DNA from: JAGVPT01 sp964384415
Lineage (GTDB): Bacteria > Bacteroidota > Ignavibacteria > UBA10030 > UBA8401
Assembly (NCBI GenBank): GCA_964384415.1
Contig: CAYLMV010000003.1
Coordinates: 16,021 to 80,020, forward strand
Direction of reading: 5' to 3'
DNA length: 64,000 bases
The position numbers and the translations under genes are program-made. The notes under the pieces were generated by a model. The model saw only the letters and a program-made list of their open reading frames with translations, did no database searches and had not been told where the DNA came from. Each line of letters starts with the position of its first letter. The first letter of the stretch is position 1. Shown one piece after another: positions 16,866-24,928 of the stretch.

Positions 16866-18335
16866 TTACTTGTTCGCATGCTGTTTTCTCTCTATCCGTC
16901 TGATCAGCAGATACAGTGACGTTGCTAAAATGGTTATGATGATCGTCGCAACGCCTAAACCAATTCGTCTGAAGTAATACTCGTCTATGGCTGATTGACC
17001 TTCGCCTGAGACGAGCACGGCAACGGCGAGCCCCTTATGCACAACGTCGCCGAATTTCTGTTCGTTGAAAGAGTGGACCATGGTCCGCGATTGCAGCCGA
17101 GCCTGCCTCACATCACGAAGCTTGAACTTCGCCTCCGAAATTTCCATCCCCTTCTGTTCGGCTTCGTCGACAAGGTTTCGTCCTTTTAGCTCCGCATCCT
17201 TAAGGCTGTCGGCGAGCTGCCGCATGGCAAGAGCGACTTTGTAACCGAGCGAATTATCGTCCCCTTTGTGGCACTTACCACACAATGCGCCTGGAGCAAC
17301 TCCGAGGAGGCTATCAGTCGCAGCGAGGATTTCATGGTTGCCGTGGCATGTTTCGCACTCAGGCAGCTTACGATCGTCGAACGCTTTCTTGTGCGGACTC
17401 GATGAGAACAGGTCCGCGTTCAATGCATGGCAGGTCCCGCATACTTTGGAAACCGACTCAACTCCCGGAGGCGCGGCTCCGTGATTTCCGTGGCAGCTGT
17501 TGCATGCGGGAGCGGAGACATCATTTTTCTGAAGAAGTGCAATGCCGTGTACGCTGCGGGCAAATTTGACATACTGGTCGGATGGAATTCCGTATTTCTT
17601 CATCAAATCGGAATCACTGTGGCAATGGGCGCACGTCGACGGGATGTTGGTAGGATATACTTTTGACTTCAAGTCGGCCGCCGAGCGTATATCATGACTG
17701 CCGTGGCAGCTTGCGCATTCTGCGGTATGCGCGTCACCCTTGGCATTCCGCATTCCGTGAACACTCGTCTTGTACTTATCCAGCTGGTCGACTGCAATCG
17801 AAGGGTTATAGGTCCTCATGTATGTTGCGTTCGCATGACATTTCGTGCATGTCTTGACCACGTTGAGCGGATAGACCGGAGAGGCAGCATCTTTCACGTG
17901 AACAATCCCGTGCGCCGAGTGACAGGTGATACACTGGACAATGTGTTCTCTCCCGTTCGTTGCGAGCTTGCCGTGAACGCTCGTCTGAAGGTCTTCCCAC
18001 TGGTTCGTCGGGAGCTGCGAACCGTACCGCCTCATCGCTTCCCCATCCGCATGACAGCTTGCGCACATCTTCGAAATTTCATCGCCCTTGGGAACGCCGA
18101 TGAATCCTTCCTTCTTGCTCATGGCGACTTCGGCATCATCGGATTTGGAATTCCCTCCGTGACAATCTGCACACGACAATCCCTTCGCTGCATGCACATC
18201 GTGCTTGAACATTTTCGACGGAGCATCTTCCATCGCCTCATGGCATGTCACGCACTGGTCTCCGGCGAATAGCCTCGGCTGCGATGCAATGATGATCGCC
18301 GAGATCGGAATGAGCAGAGAAAGTTGAAGTCTCAT
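16866..18335 (-). CDS. Membrane-anchored 11-heme c-type cytochrome
   Basis: This is a 489-residue protein if it begins at the ATG at 18335, which overlaps the cytochrome b stop as ATGA; another ATG lies nine bases earlier. It has a signal segment, 11 CxxCH motifs spread over about residues 30-370, several SVHG repeats that supply histidine ligands, a charged helical stretch and a C-terminal membrane span (about residues 455-475) with a basic tail. The repeated CASCHGSHDI and CNSCHGNHGA units are typical of large cytochromes tied to quinol oxidation. Its translation is coupled to cytochrome b, so it is probably the electron-accepting subunit of the Rieske/cytochrome b complex in place of cytochrome c1. 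Confidence 0.88.
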   Translation of the reverse strand: MRLQLSLLIPISAIIIASQPRLFAGDQCVTCHEAMEDAPSKMFKHDVHAAKGLSCADCHGGNSKSDDAEVAMSKKEGFIGVPKGDEISKMCASCHADGEAMRRYGSQLPTNQWEDLQTSVHGKLATNGREHIVQCITCHSAHGIVHVKDAASPVYPLNVVKTCTKCHANATYMRTYNPSIAVDQLDKYKTSVHGMRNAKGDAHTAECASCHGSHDIRSAADLKSKVYPTNIPSTCAHCHSDSDLMKKYGIPSDQYVKFARSVHGIALLQKNDVSAPACNSCHGNHGAAPPGVESVSKVCGTCHALNADLFSSSPHKKAFDDRKLPECETCHGNHEILAATDSLLGVAPGALCGKCHKGDDNSLGYKVALAMRQLADSLKDAELKGRNLVDEAEQKGMEISEAKFKLRDVRQARLQSRTMVHSFNEQKFGDVVHKGLAVAVLVSGEGQSAIDEYYFRRIGLGVATIIITILATSLYLLIRRIERKQHANK

Positions 18336-19411
18336 GAGGCCCATCCGATGATGGTGAGAAGAATAATGTAGAAGACGACAAACATTCCGATGTACGTTAT
18401 GAAGCGGTTCTTCTCGCCCCGCGCGCTCTTCCTGTCCCAGAACGGAACGAGCATCCAGAGGAAGCCTGCAAGTCCGAAGAGCAGGATTCCGAACACTTCG
18501 CCGTCGATGAACCCCAATTTAGCGGGGATCATTTTGAGGGATTGAAACATAAAGAGGAAGTACCACTCCGGTCGTATGCCGGCAGGAGCCGCTGCAAACG
18601 CATCAGCTTTCTTCCCCAATTCCCAGGGGAAAAATACTGCAAGGATGGCGAGAAGATTCAGAACGATGAGCCACAGAAGCAGATCACGGAGTACGAAATT
18701 CGGAAAGAAGGGCATCGTCTTCGGCGGTACGCCAGTCTGGGTTTCGGACGATTGCGGTTCGCTCATCCCCTGTCGTTGGATGAGCAACAAATGGATTCCG
18801 AGAAGGACGGTGAAAATCCCCGGAAAGACTGCTACGTGAAATCCGAAGAACCGCGAGAGGGTTGCGCCGGTAACTTCTTCGCCGCCGCGAAGGAACATCA
18901 TGATCGGTTTTCCGACCACAGGAACAACTCCGGCGATGTCGGTGCCGACCTTCGTCGCAAAATATGCCAGCTCGTTCCACGGCAAAAGATAGCCGCTGAA
19001 CCCAAATCCGAGCATCAGGAAAAACATCAGCATCCCGGTAAGCCAAGTGAGCTCGCGCGGTTTCCGGTACGACTTCTCGAAAAAAACGCTGAACATGTGA
19101 ATCATCGCCGTCAGGATAAAGAGGTTGGCCGTCCAGCTGTGGATGGACCGGATCAGCCATCCAAACTGCACTTTCGACATGATGAACTGGATGCTTTCAA
19201 ACGCAAACTCCTCGCTTCCTTTGTAATACATCAGCAGCATTATTCCCGTAACAACCTGGATGATGAAAAGGAAGAGCGAAACGCCGCCAAAATAATACCA
19301 AATAGAGTGGCGGTGTACCGGCACGTATTTCTTTCCCATAAACTTAACGAGGTCGTCCAGCATGACCCGTTCATTGATCCAATCGTAGAGAGCCGTTAAT
19401 CTTTTCTTCAT
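18332..19411 (-). CDS. Cytochrome b of a Rieske/cytochrome b quinol-oxidising complex
   Basis: The 359 residues join the cytochrome b6-like N-terminal half and a subunit IV-like C-terminal half in one chain. Heme b ligands are His91 and His105 (13 residues between) and His192 and His207 (14 between), the latter spacing being of b6 type. The Qo-site motif PEWY is at 281-284. Seven or eight membrane spans can be seen. It overlaps the Rieske gene by four bases and the 11-heme gene by a few, so the three are a translational unit. It would oxidise menaquinol in the inner membrane and feed both the Rieske protein and the multiheme subunit. Confidence 0.93.
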   Translation of the reverse strand: MKKRLTALYDWINERVMLDDLVKFMGKKYVPVHRHSIWYYFGGVSLFLFIIQVVTGIMLLMYYKGSEEFAFESIQFIMSKVQFGWLIRSIHSWTANLFILTAMIHMFSVFFEKSYRKPRELTWLTGMLMFFLMLGFGFSGYLLPWNELAYFATKVGTDIAGVVPVVGKPIMMFLRGGEEVTGATLSRFFGFHVAVFPGIFTVLLGIHLLLIQRQGMSEPQSSETQTGVPPKTMPFFPNFVLRDLLLWLIVLNLLAILAVFFPWELGKKADAFAAAPAGIRPEWYFLFMFQSLKMIPAKLGFIDGEVFGILLFGLAGFLWMLVPFWDRKSARGEKNRFITYIGMFVVFYIILLTIIGWAS

Positions 19412-19863
19412 GATTTTTTCGATATAAAGACATCTCCCCCTTGAACGTTGACTTTGTACTCTTCAAGCGGCCGGGGAGGCGGACCGGAAACGTTCCTGCC
19501 GTTGAAATCGTACTTCCCGTTGTGACAGGCGCACCAGATCAGCCCGTAGTCTTTGCGGTATTGTACCGTACAATCGAGGTGTGTGCATGTTGCCGAGAAT
19601 GCTCTCAGCTCATCCTTCGCGGTGCGCAGAAGAATCACCGGTTTCGTTCCAAACTTGATGATCGTTCCGCTGTCCTTGGGGATGTCGGTCAGCTTGCCGG
19701 CCTTCACGCTGGAAACTTCGGCTTCTGCCTGGGTCGGCGGCTTCAGGTATGCGAGAACGGGATAAAGGATGGCGCCAATCCAGGCCAGGAGACTTCCGCC
19801 GAGGACGAACTTCAGGAAATCTCTCTTATTCTGTTTCAGGTCAACAGGAGGATGTTCGGTCAT
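19408..19863 (-). CDS. Rieske [2Fe-2S] protein
   Basis: The 151 residues include an N-terminal membrane anchor (about residues 18-40) and the two cluster-binding boxes: CTHLDC at 93-98 and CACH at 111-114, giving the Cys-x-His and Cys-x2-His ligands plus the disulfide pair. GPPPRP follows, as in quinol-oxidising Rieske proteins. Its stop overlaps the cytochrome b start as ATGA. It follows the seven-heme NapC-like gene by 36 bases, so all are probably one operon. It transfers electrons from menaquinol at the Qo site to a c-type heme. Confidence 0.95.
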   Translation of the reverse strand: MTEHPPVDLKQNKRDFLKFVLGGSLLAWIGAILYPVLAYLKPPTQAEAEVSSVKAGKLTDIPKDSGTIIKFGTKPVILLRTAKDELRAFSATCTHLDCTVQYRKDYGLIWCACHNGKYDFNGRNVSGPPPRPLEEYKVNVQGGDVFISKKS

Positions 19864-19899
19864 GTCCCAGCCGCAATAATGATGGGAGTTCGTGAAGGA

Positions 19900-21384
19900 T
19901 CAGGAACCGCTGTGGCAATCGCTGCAATTCATCTGCTTCCACGCATCGCCGACGTCGACAGGGTGCTTGTACTCGATGCCGGTGAGAGATATTCTAAGGC
20001 TGTCTTTCTCGAGCTTCTGAGCAAGAATCACGTGGCAGGTATTGCAGTCTCTCGACAGGACTTTCCCGTCGTCGCCGACATGCTTGCCGTCGTGACAGCG
20101 AAAACATCCCGCAGAATACAAGTGACCGATGTTGTTCGGATAATGTTTCCACGAAACATTCATCTCGGGGAAGAAATTCTCGCCGTAGATTCGTTTCACG
20201 TGTTCGATGGCTGTATCAATGCCGGCCGCCATCGTGCGGGAAATCTCGGGATAGCGCTGCGCGTAGAAATCGCGGATGGTGAAGCCGATGCTGTCCATCG
20301 CCCCCGCTTCTGTACCGTACGGCCTCGTCAGCGCGTCGACGGCCGTCGCCTTGATGGAAGGAAGTGCGGGATCAATCCAACCCAGCGTCATTGCCTGGTT
20401 CACCGATTCGTTTGGCGGATGATAGATGTGCGTCGGCCGGTTGTGGCAGTCGATGCAATCCATCCGCCGTTTTTCGCCTGCGGCGATCTGTGCGTCGGTC
20501 GCAGAGCCGTCGTTCATCGTATAGGTCACAACAGTCCCGTCGGGCCGCTTCGACTGGACCCACGGAATCACCTGGCGCTGCGAATCAATCGCAACGTAGG
20601 TGATTTTGTTGCTGATGTTCATGTGCCAATGAATGCCGGAGGTCGGACCCGTCTCGCTGTTTCCTCCGCCGATCTTCATCAGGAGCGAAATCCACCATTG
20701 AGTATTCTTTTCATCGGAAAGGAAATAGTTCTTGACCACCTGTTTTTCCGAATAAAATTGTTTCGGCCAGTGGCATCGTTCACAGGTCTCCTGAGCCGGA
20801 CGAAGGTTTCGTACCGGCGTTTCGATGGGACGCGAATACTTATGGAAGATCACCGAATAGACCTGATATGCTCCGGACAATTTCGATTTGACGTACCAGT
20901 CGGCACCGGAGCCGACGTGACATTCAGCGCAAGAGACTCTCGCATGGGGAGAGTAAAGATAAGCGGTGTATTCGGGCTTCATAACGCTGTGACAAACCTC
21001 GCCGCAGAACTGAACCGACTCCGTGAATTCATACGCTTGATAGCTTCCAAACGCGGAACACATGAGGAGCACCAGGACAAGAGATCCGAAAAAGAGGAAC
21101 ATCGACCGCTGATGCGGGTCGTTAAGATCGATGCGGGGAAATCGGTTCGCCGTCGTTTGAACCCGTCTCCGCTCGAGAATGACGCCGACAATAGCGATCG
21201 CCAATCCCATAAGAAGAAAGCCGGGAAGAATGACGAAAGCTATGATTCCCATGTACGGGCTTTGGCGTCCGGCGAAGGCTTCCAGGAGAAAGAGGAACAG
21301 GATCAGCCCAAAGCTGACGAGCGCAATTCCTGCGCCGGCAAAACTCGTAGGGTTAAAAAAAGATTTTGGAACAAGCCTTTTCAT
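19900..21384 (-). CDS. NapC/NirT-like membrane multiheme cytochrome (7 hemes)
   Basis: The protein has 494 residues. Three membrane spans lie in the first 115 residues, then seven heme motifs. The first is a Cx3CH (CGEVCH, in FCGEVCHSVM) and the rest are CxxCH (CAECH, CERCH, CIDCH, CFRCH, CNTCH, CSDCH). The pattern YSPHARVSCAECHVG is that of NapC/NrfH-type quinol dehydrogenases extended by extra C-terminal hemes. It lies 36 bases ahead of the Rieske gene. It could be an additional quinol oxidation subunit or an electron exit from the complex; which one cannot be told from sequence. No clear ribosome-binding site precedes the ATG. Confidence 0.87.
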   Translation of the reverse strand: MKRLVPKSFFNPTSFAGAGIALVSFGLILFLFLLEAFAGRQSPYMGIIAFVILPGFLLMGLAIAIVGVILERRRVQTTANRFPRIDLNDPHQRSMFLFFGSLVLVLLMCSAFGSYQAYEFTESVQFCGEVCHSVMKPEYTAYLYSPHARVSCAECHVGSGADWYVKSKLSGAYQVYSVIFHKYSRPIETPVRNLRPAQETCERCHWPKQFYSEKQVVKNYFLSDEKNTQWWISLLMKIGGGNSETGPTSGIHWHMNISNKITYVAIDSQRQVIPWVQSKRPDGTVVTYTMNDGSATDAQIAAGEKRRMDCIDCHNRPTHIYHPPNESVNQAMTLGWIDPALPSIKATAVDALTRPYGTEAGAMDSIGFTIRDFYAQRYPEISRTMAAGIDTAIEHVKRIYGENFFPEMNVSWKHYPNNIGHLYSAGCFRCHDGKHVGDDGKVLSRDCNTCHVILAQKLEKDSLRISLTGIEYKHPVDVGDAWKQMNCSDCHSGS

Positions 21385-21464
21385 CTGTGCTGGATATTAC
21401 CGTTAATGCAACAGAGATGCAACGGGAATTAAGAAGTGAGAGTTAGGAATTATGAAACAGGGTT

Positions 21465-21492
21465 GTTGTCAGTTGTCAGTTGTCAGTTGTTA
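21465..21492. repeat. Tandem heptamer repeat (GTTGTCA, 4 copies)
   Basis: Three exact copies and one imperfect copy of GTTGTCA lie in the 141-base gap between the NapC-like gene and the 13-heme fusion gene. No structural or coding role is visible. Confidence 0.8.
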
Positions 21493-21508
21493 GTTTTTGG
21501 TTGTTGGT

Positions 21509-21536
21509 TGTTCATTGTTGATTGTTCATTGTTGAT
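21509..21536. repeat. Tandem 14-mer repeat overlapping a stop codon
   Basis: TGTTCATTGTTGAT occurs twice in exact tandem. The second copy covers the stop codon and last residues of the 13-heme fusion gene on the minus strand, so copy-number change here would alter that C-terminus. Confidence 0.75.
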
Positions 21537-23700
21537 CCTTCTGCGTCGACCGGTCCCGATTAATGTCTTCCATCAACTTTCGCACTTCCTCCGCCTTGAT
21601 CCGCTGCAATTCCAGCGGGTGTTCGTCGTGCATTTCTTCCTCTGTGATCGTCCCTTTGAAGAAGGCAAGGTTGATCGGATACACATCCGGATTGAAAATC
21701 ACAAAATAGAAGTGCCATATAATAATAGAGAGCGTCGCGAGCCAGGCTTCATAATAATGGACGGTGCCTGCAACATCCCACCAGAGCTTGCCTATAATTC
21801 CAAGAAATCTGTTGTCAAACCAGAGAATGAAGCCCGTCGCTCCCATCACGATCGTCCCCCACACCAGCGCCCAGTACTCGCTCTTCTCCACATAGCTGAA
21901 CCGGTCGAACTGCGGTCTGACCTTGCTCAATCCGATATTGTACTTCGCAACTGCGATGGCGTCGTGAAGGTCTTTCAATTTCGGCAGTAAGTCATGGACG
22001 AGCTGTTTTCCCCTGGGGACAAACAGCACATAATAGATGTGGTAAAGACCCGCCGCGATCAGGACCAGGCCGGCGGCGCGATGAAGGAGGCTTCGAATGC
22101 CGAATACCGCGGGGCTGAGCGAGCGGATCGGGCCGACCCACCACGCATCCGGGAACTTCAGCATGAAGCCTGTTATCACGAGCGTCGTGAAGCTGATGAT
22201 CAACGTGCCATGTTGCAGCCGTTCGCTCAACGTCATCCGGACATACAGTGAATGGCCGAGTTCTTCTTCATAGAGCGTTCCCCGGCGTACTCGCAGCTTC
22301 CTTTTGGATTTCTTTACGAAGTCCAGGGCATTGTGAATGAACATTCCGCCGATCGTGATGACGATGAGGAGGATATATCCGGATGTTACATAATAGAGCA
22401 TATCGTTGTCTTTGGCTGAGACGATGATATGCACCGAGCCCTTCGTGAAATTCTCGTTCGCTCCCGGGTGACATTTTCCGCATGTCACTGCAAGGTTGGC
22501 CTTATTCACCCTCGATTTGGGATTGCTCGACGGCAGGATATCATGGATCCCGTGACAACTCGCGCAGTTGGCGACTTCCACGCTTCCGGCTTTCGTCGCA
22601 AGACCGTGATAGCTATCGTCAAAACTTTTTCCGCGCTCCGCTGCAAGGCCGAATTTTTCGTTCAGCCGCACCGAGTTGTGGCACGGCGAACAGACCTGGG
22701 CAGATACATGAAGCCTTGAAACGGGCGAGTTCGGGTCCTTGGGCGCGAGAATCTTGTGCTCTCCGTGGCAATCGGTGCACACGGGCGCGTCTTTATTGCC
22801 GGCGAAGAACGCAGAGCCGTGAATGCTTCCTCTGTATTCCGTTGCAATCGAAGCATGACATTTCGCGCATGTGTTGGGAATATTCAGCCTGTTCACCCGC
22901 GATGTCGGGTCTCCCCCCTTCTTCATCTCGTGGCTCCCGTGGCAATCGACGCAATTGGCCGCTCTTCCATTCCCGCCCTTCAGGGCAACGCCGTGCACGC
23001 TTTGTTCATACGACAGGACGAAGCTCGCTGTGGGGGCATCGGCCGGCGTCTGTTTGTTCTTCACATGACAGGTGATGCATACCTGCTCCTGCGCGATCTT
23101 CAGCTGCGCGGAATCGGTCCCCGCTTTGACTGCGGTGATATTCTTGGAATGGCAGGCAACGCATGTCGGGGCGTTGAGGTTTCCGGCGAAAAGAGATTTT
23201 CCATGAGCCGACGTCAGGTATTTCTCTTTCTCAGCCGTGTGGCATTGGCCGCAGCTCTGCACAACGTTTGAAGAATTGAATTTTGTGCCGGGCGTTTTCG
23301 GGGACTGGACGTCGTGTTTTCCGTGACACTCCTTGCACATCTGGCTCTCGTTCCTGCCCGCCTGCAGAAGCAGCGTACTATGGAATGGATGCTTCGGTTC
23401 TACATTCTTATGGCATGTTTCGCACTGGACGGGAGTGATATGTTCCTTGTGCGGCACATTCCCGGGATCAAAACCCGTGTGGCAGGCGACGCAGACCAGT
23501 TTCTTGTGCGTCGAATGACTCAGAACTTCATCGTTCACGAACAATGAAACAGTCTTTCCGTTGCGCTCGGTAGACAATGTGCTGTCGGAGTGGCAGGCTA
23601 AACACTCTTCTTTCGTCTGCGATCTCAGCAGCGAGGACGAAGCAAGGAGTAGGAGAAAGAGAATCAGAGATTGGAAGAAAAGAGTTCGGGTCTTAAGCAT
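21526..23700 (-). CDS. 13-heme cytochrome c fused to a diheme cytochrome b (CbcL-like)
   Basis: The protein has 724 residues. After a signal peptide, 13 CxxCH motifs occupy about residues 30-430, with many SxHG histidines. The C-terminal third has five membrane spans with histidines placed as in HydC/FdhI-type cytochrome b (LQHGTL, LLHRAAG, GLYHIYY, WHFYFV). This c-plus-b fusion has the same design as CbcL, a Geobacter inner-membrane quinol oxidase used for low-potential extracellular electron acceptors, although CbcL has fewer hemes. It is the first gene of the cytochrome region and is preceded by a good sigma-54-like box. Function as a menaquinol dehydrogenase passing electrons to periplasmic cytochromes is inference from domain make-up. 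Confidence 0.85.
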   Translation of the reverse strand: MLKTRTLFFQSLILFLLLLASSSLLRSQTKEECLACHSDSTLSTERNGKTVSLFVNDEVLSHSTHKKLVCVACHTGFDPGNVPHKEHITPVQCETCHKNVEPKHPFHSTLLLQAGRNESQMCKECHGKHDVQSPKTPGTKFNSSNVVQSCGQCHTAEKEKYLTSAHGKSLFAGNLNAPTCVACHSKNITAVKAGTDSAQLKIAQEQVCITCHVKNKQTPADAPTASFVLSYEQSVHGVALKGGNGRAANCVDCHGSHEMKKGGDPTSRVNRLNIPNTCAKCHASIATEYRGSIHGSAFFAGNKDAPVCTDCHGEHKILAPKDPNSPVSRLHVSAQVCSPCHNSVRLNEKFGLAAERGKSFDDSYHGLATKAGSVEVANCASCHGIHDILPSSNPKSRVNKANLAVTCGKCHPGANENFTKGSVHIIVSAKDNDMLYYVTSGYILLIVITIGGMFIHNALDFVKKSKRKLRVRRGTLYEEELGHSLYVRMTLSERLQHGTLIISFTTLVITGFMLKFPDAWWVGPIRSLSPAVFGIRSLLHRAAGLVLIAAGLYHIYYVLFVPRGKQLVHDLLPKLKDLHDAIAVAKYNIGLSKVRPQFDRFSYVEKSEYWALVWGTIVMGATGFILWFDNRFLGIIGKLWWDVAGTVHYYEAWLATLSIIIWHFYFVIFNPDVYPINLAFFKGTITEEEMHDEHPLELQRIKAEEVRKLMEDINRDRSTQKDQQ

Positions 23701-23753
23701 TCTGGAATGGTGCCTTTGTTACCGCTTGACAAGTGAAAGTGTTGAATATTTCG

Positions 23754-23769
23754 GCAAGGATTGTGCCAA
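23754..23769 (-). promoter_or_regulatory. Sigma-54-like promoter before the 13-heme/cytochrome b fusion gene
   Basis: On the minus strand TTGGCACAATCCTTGC has GG and GC exactly ten bases apart and matches the -24/-12 consensus almost fully. It lies 54-69 bases upstream of the ATG at 23700. Fourteen bases are identical to the box before the porin gene at 15795-15809. Confidence 0.75.
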
Positions 23770-23932
23770 TTTATTCGACAACAAAAGGGGGCGCTTTCGC
23801 AAAACTGTGCAGTTTCAATTTACTTCTTTTTCAAGAATAATCACAAATTTCTTTCATTTCCCAAAAAATAGGAATATTCGCCATGATCTGCCACCGAATG
23901 GAGAGAATTGCGGGCATTGTGCGATGAAAAGC

Positions 23933-23947
23933 TGGCAGGAGAATTGT
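23933..23947 (+). promoter_or_regulatory. Possible sigma-54-like box before the DUF362 gene
   Basis: TGGCAGGAGAATTGT keeps GG and GT with ten bases between, about 52 bases before the ATG at 23999. It differs from consensus at the sixth base (G for C) and at -12. If real, the divergent genes would share the same sigma factor. Confidence 0.35.
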
Positions 23948-23998
23948 ATCAAGACCATGCGTATTTAACCGATTACTTGAATTCATTTCGAGGCATTC

Positions 23999-24925
23999 AT
24001 GGATCGCAGATCATTTCTTCTTCGGGCCGGGGGAGTTGCACTTCTTGCCGGCACTCGCACTTCGAAAGCCAGTCTCAAATGGGTGGGGGAGAAATTGTCC
24101 GAGGACAAAGCGATGGCGGGTTATGACCTTGTTGCAGTAAAGGGAGGCGAGCCCGAGGTCATGTTCCAGAATGGAATTCAGGCCATGGGGGGGATGAGAG
24201 CGTTCGTCAAAAAAGGGCAGAAAGTTGTGATCAAGCCGAACATCGGATGGGATGTGTCCCCCGAACGCGGCGGAAACACAAATCCGAAACTTGTTGCTGA
24301 AATTGTGAAGCAATGCCGCGATGCGGGAGCAAAAGAAATTGTTGTCTTTGATCACACGTGCGATGATTGGCAGCGGACGTACAAAAACAGCGGAATATCT
24401 TCCGCGGTCTCGGATGCAGGCGGGAAAATGGCTCCGGGCAATACGGAAGGATATTTCCAGGAGGTTACGATAGCGGGGGCAAAGAACCTGACGAAAGCAA
24501 AAGTCCACGAGGTCATTCTCAGCTCCGATGTCTTCATCAACATCCCCGTCCTAAAGAATCACAACTCCGCCACGCTCACGATGTCTATGAAGAACCTGAT
24601 GGGCGTAGTATGGGATCGCCGCGATTGGCATGCCAACGATCTGCACCAATGCATCGCCGACTTCCCCCTTTATCGGAAGCCGGACCTGAACGTGCTGGAC
24701 GCTTACTACGTCATGACACGAAACGGGCCTCGCGGCGTTTCGCAAGCCGACGTGATAACGATGAAAACTCAACTCATCTCCACGGACCTCGTAGCGCTTG
24801 ATACTGCCGGCGCAAAGCTTTTCGGCCTTGACCCTCAGACGATTCGTTACATCCAGATTGCCGCCGAGCAGAAAATAGGCCGTGCCGATCTTGATCATCT
24901 CAACATCAAACGTATCTCTCTCTGA
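23999..24925 (+). CDS. DUF362 domain protein with Tat-type signal
   Basis: The protein has 308 residues. The N-terminus MDRRSFLLRAGGVALLAG is a twin-arginine signal, so the protein is probably exported folded. The body matches the DUF362 family: VVIKPNIGWD near residue 75, the FINIPVLKNHNSATLTMSMKN region (residues about 180-200) and ALDTAGAKLFG near the end. The family's activity is not established as far as I know. GAGG precedes the ATG. The following Fe-S membrane protein starts four bases after its stop, so the two very likely work together, perhaps as an extracytoplasmic redox pair. Confidence 0.85.
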   Translation: MDRRSFLLRAGGVALLAGTRTSKASLKWVGEKLSEDKAMAGYDLVAVKGGEPEVMFQNGIQAMGGMRAFVKKGQKVVIKPNIGWDVSPERGGNTNPKLVAEIVKQCRDAGAKEIVVFDHTCDDWQRTYKNSGISSAVSDAGGKMAPGNTEGYFQEVTIAGAKNLTKAKVHEVILSSDVFINIPVLKNHNSATLTMSMKNLMGVVWDRRDWHANDLHQCIADFPLYRKPDLNVLDAYYVMTRNGPRGVSQADVITMKTQLISTDLVALDTAGAKLFGLDPQTIRYIQIAAEQKIGRADLDHLNIKRISL

Positions 24926-24928
24926 CCT

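Noticed and set aside
19441..21432. A 663-residue open frame on the plus strand
   Set aside because: It is antisense to the Rieske and NapC-like genes, whose motifs are certain. It lacks any recognisable domain and arises from codon bias of the true genes.
21465..21536. CRISPR array
   Set aside because: The repeat units are only 7 and 14 bases with no spacers, and there are no cas genes.
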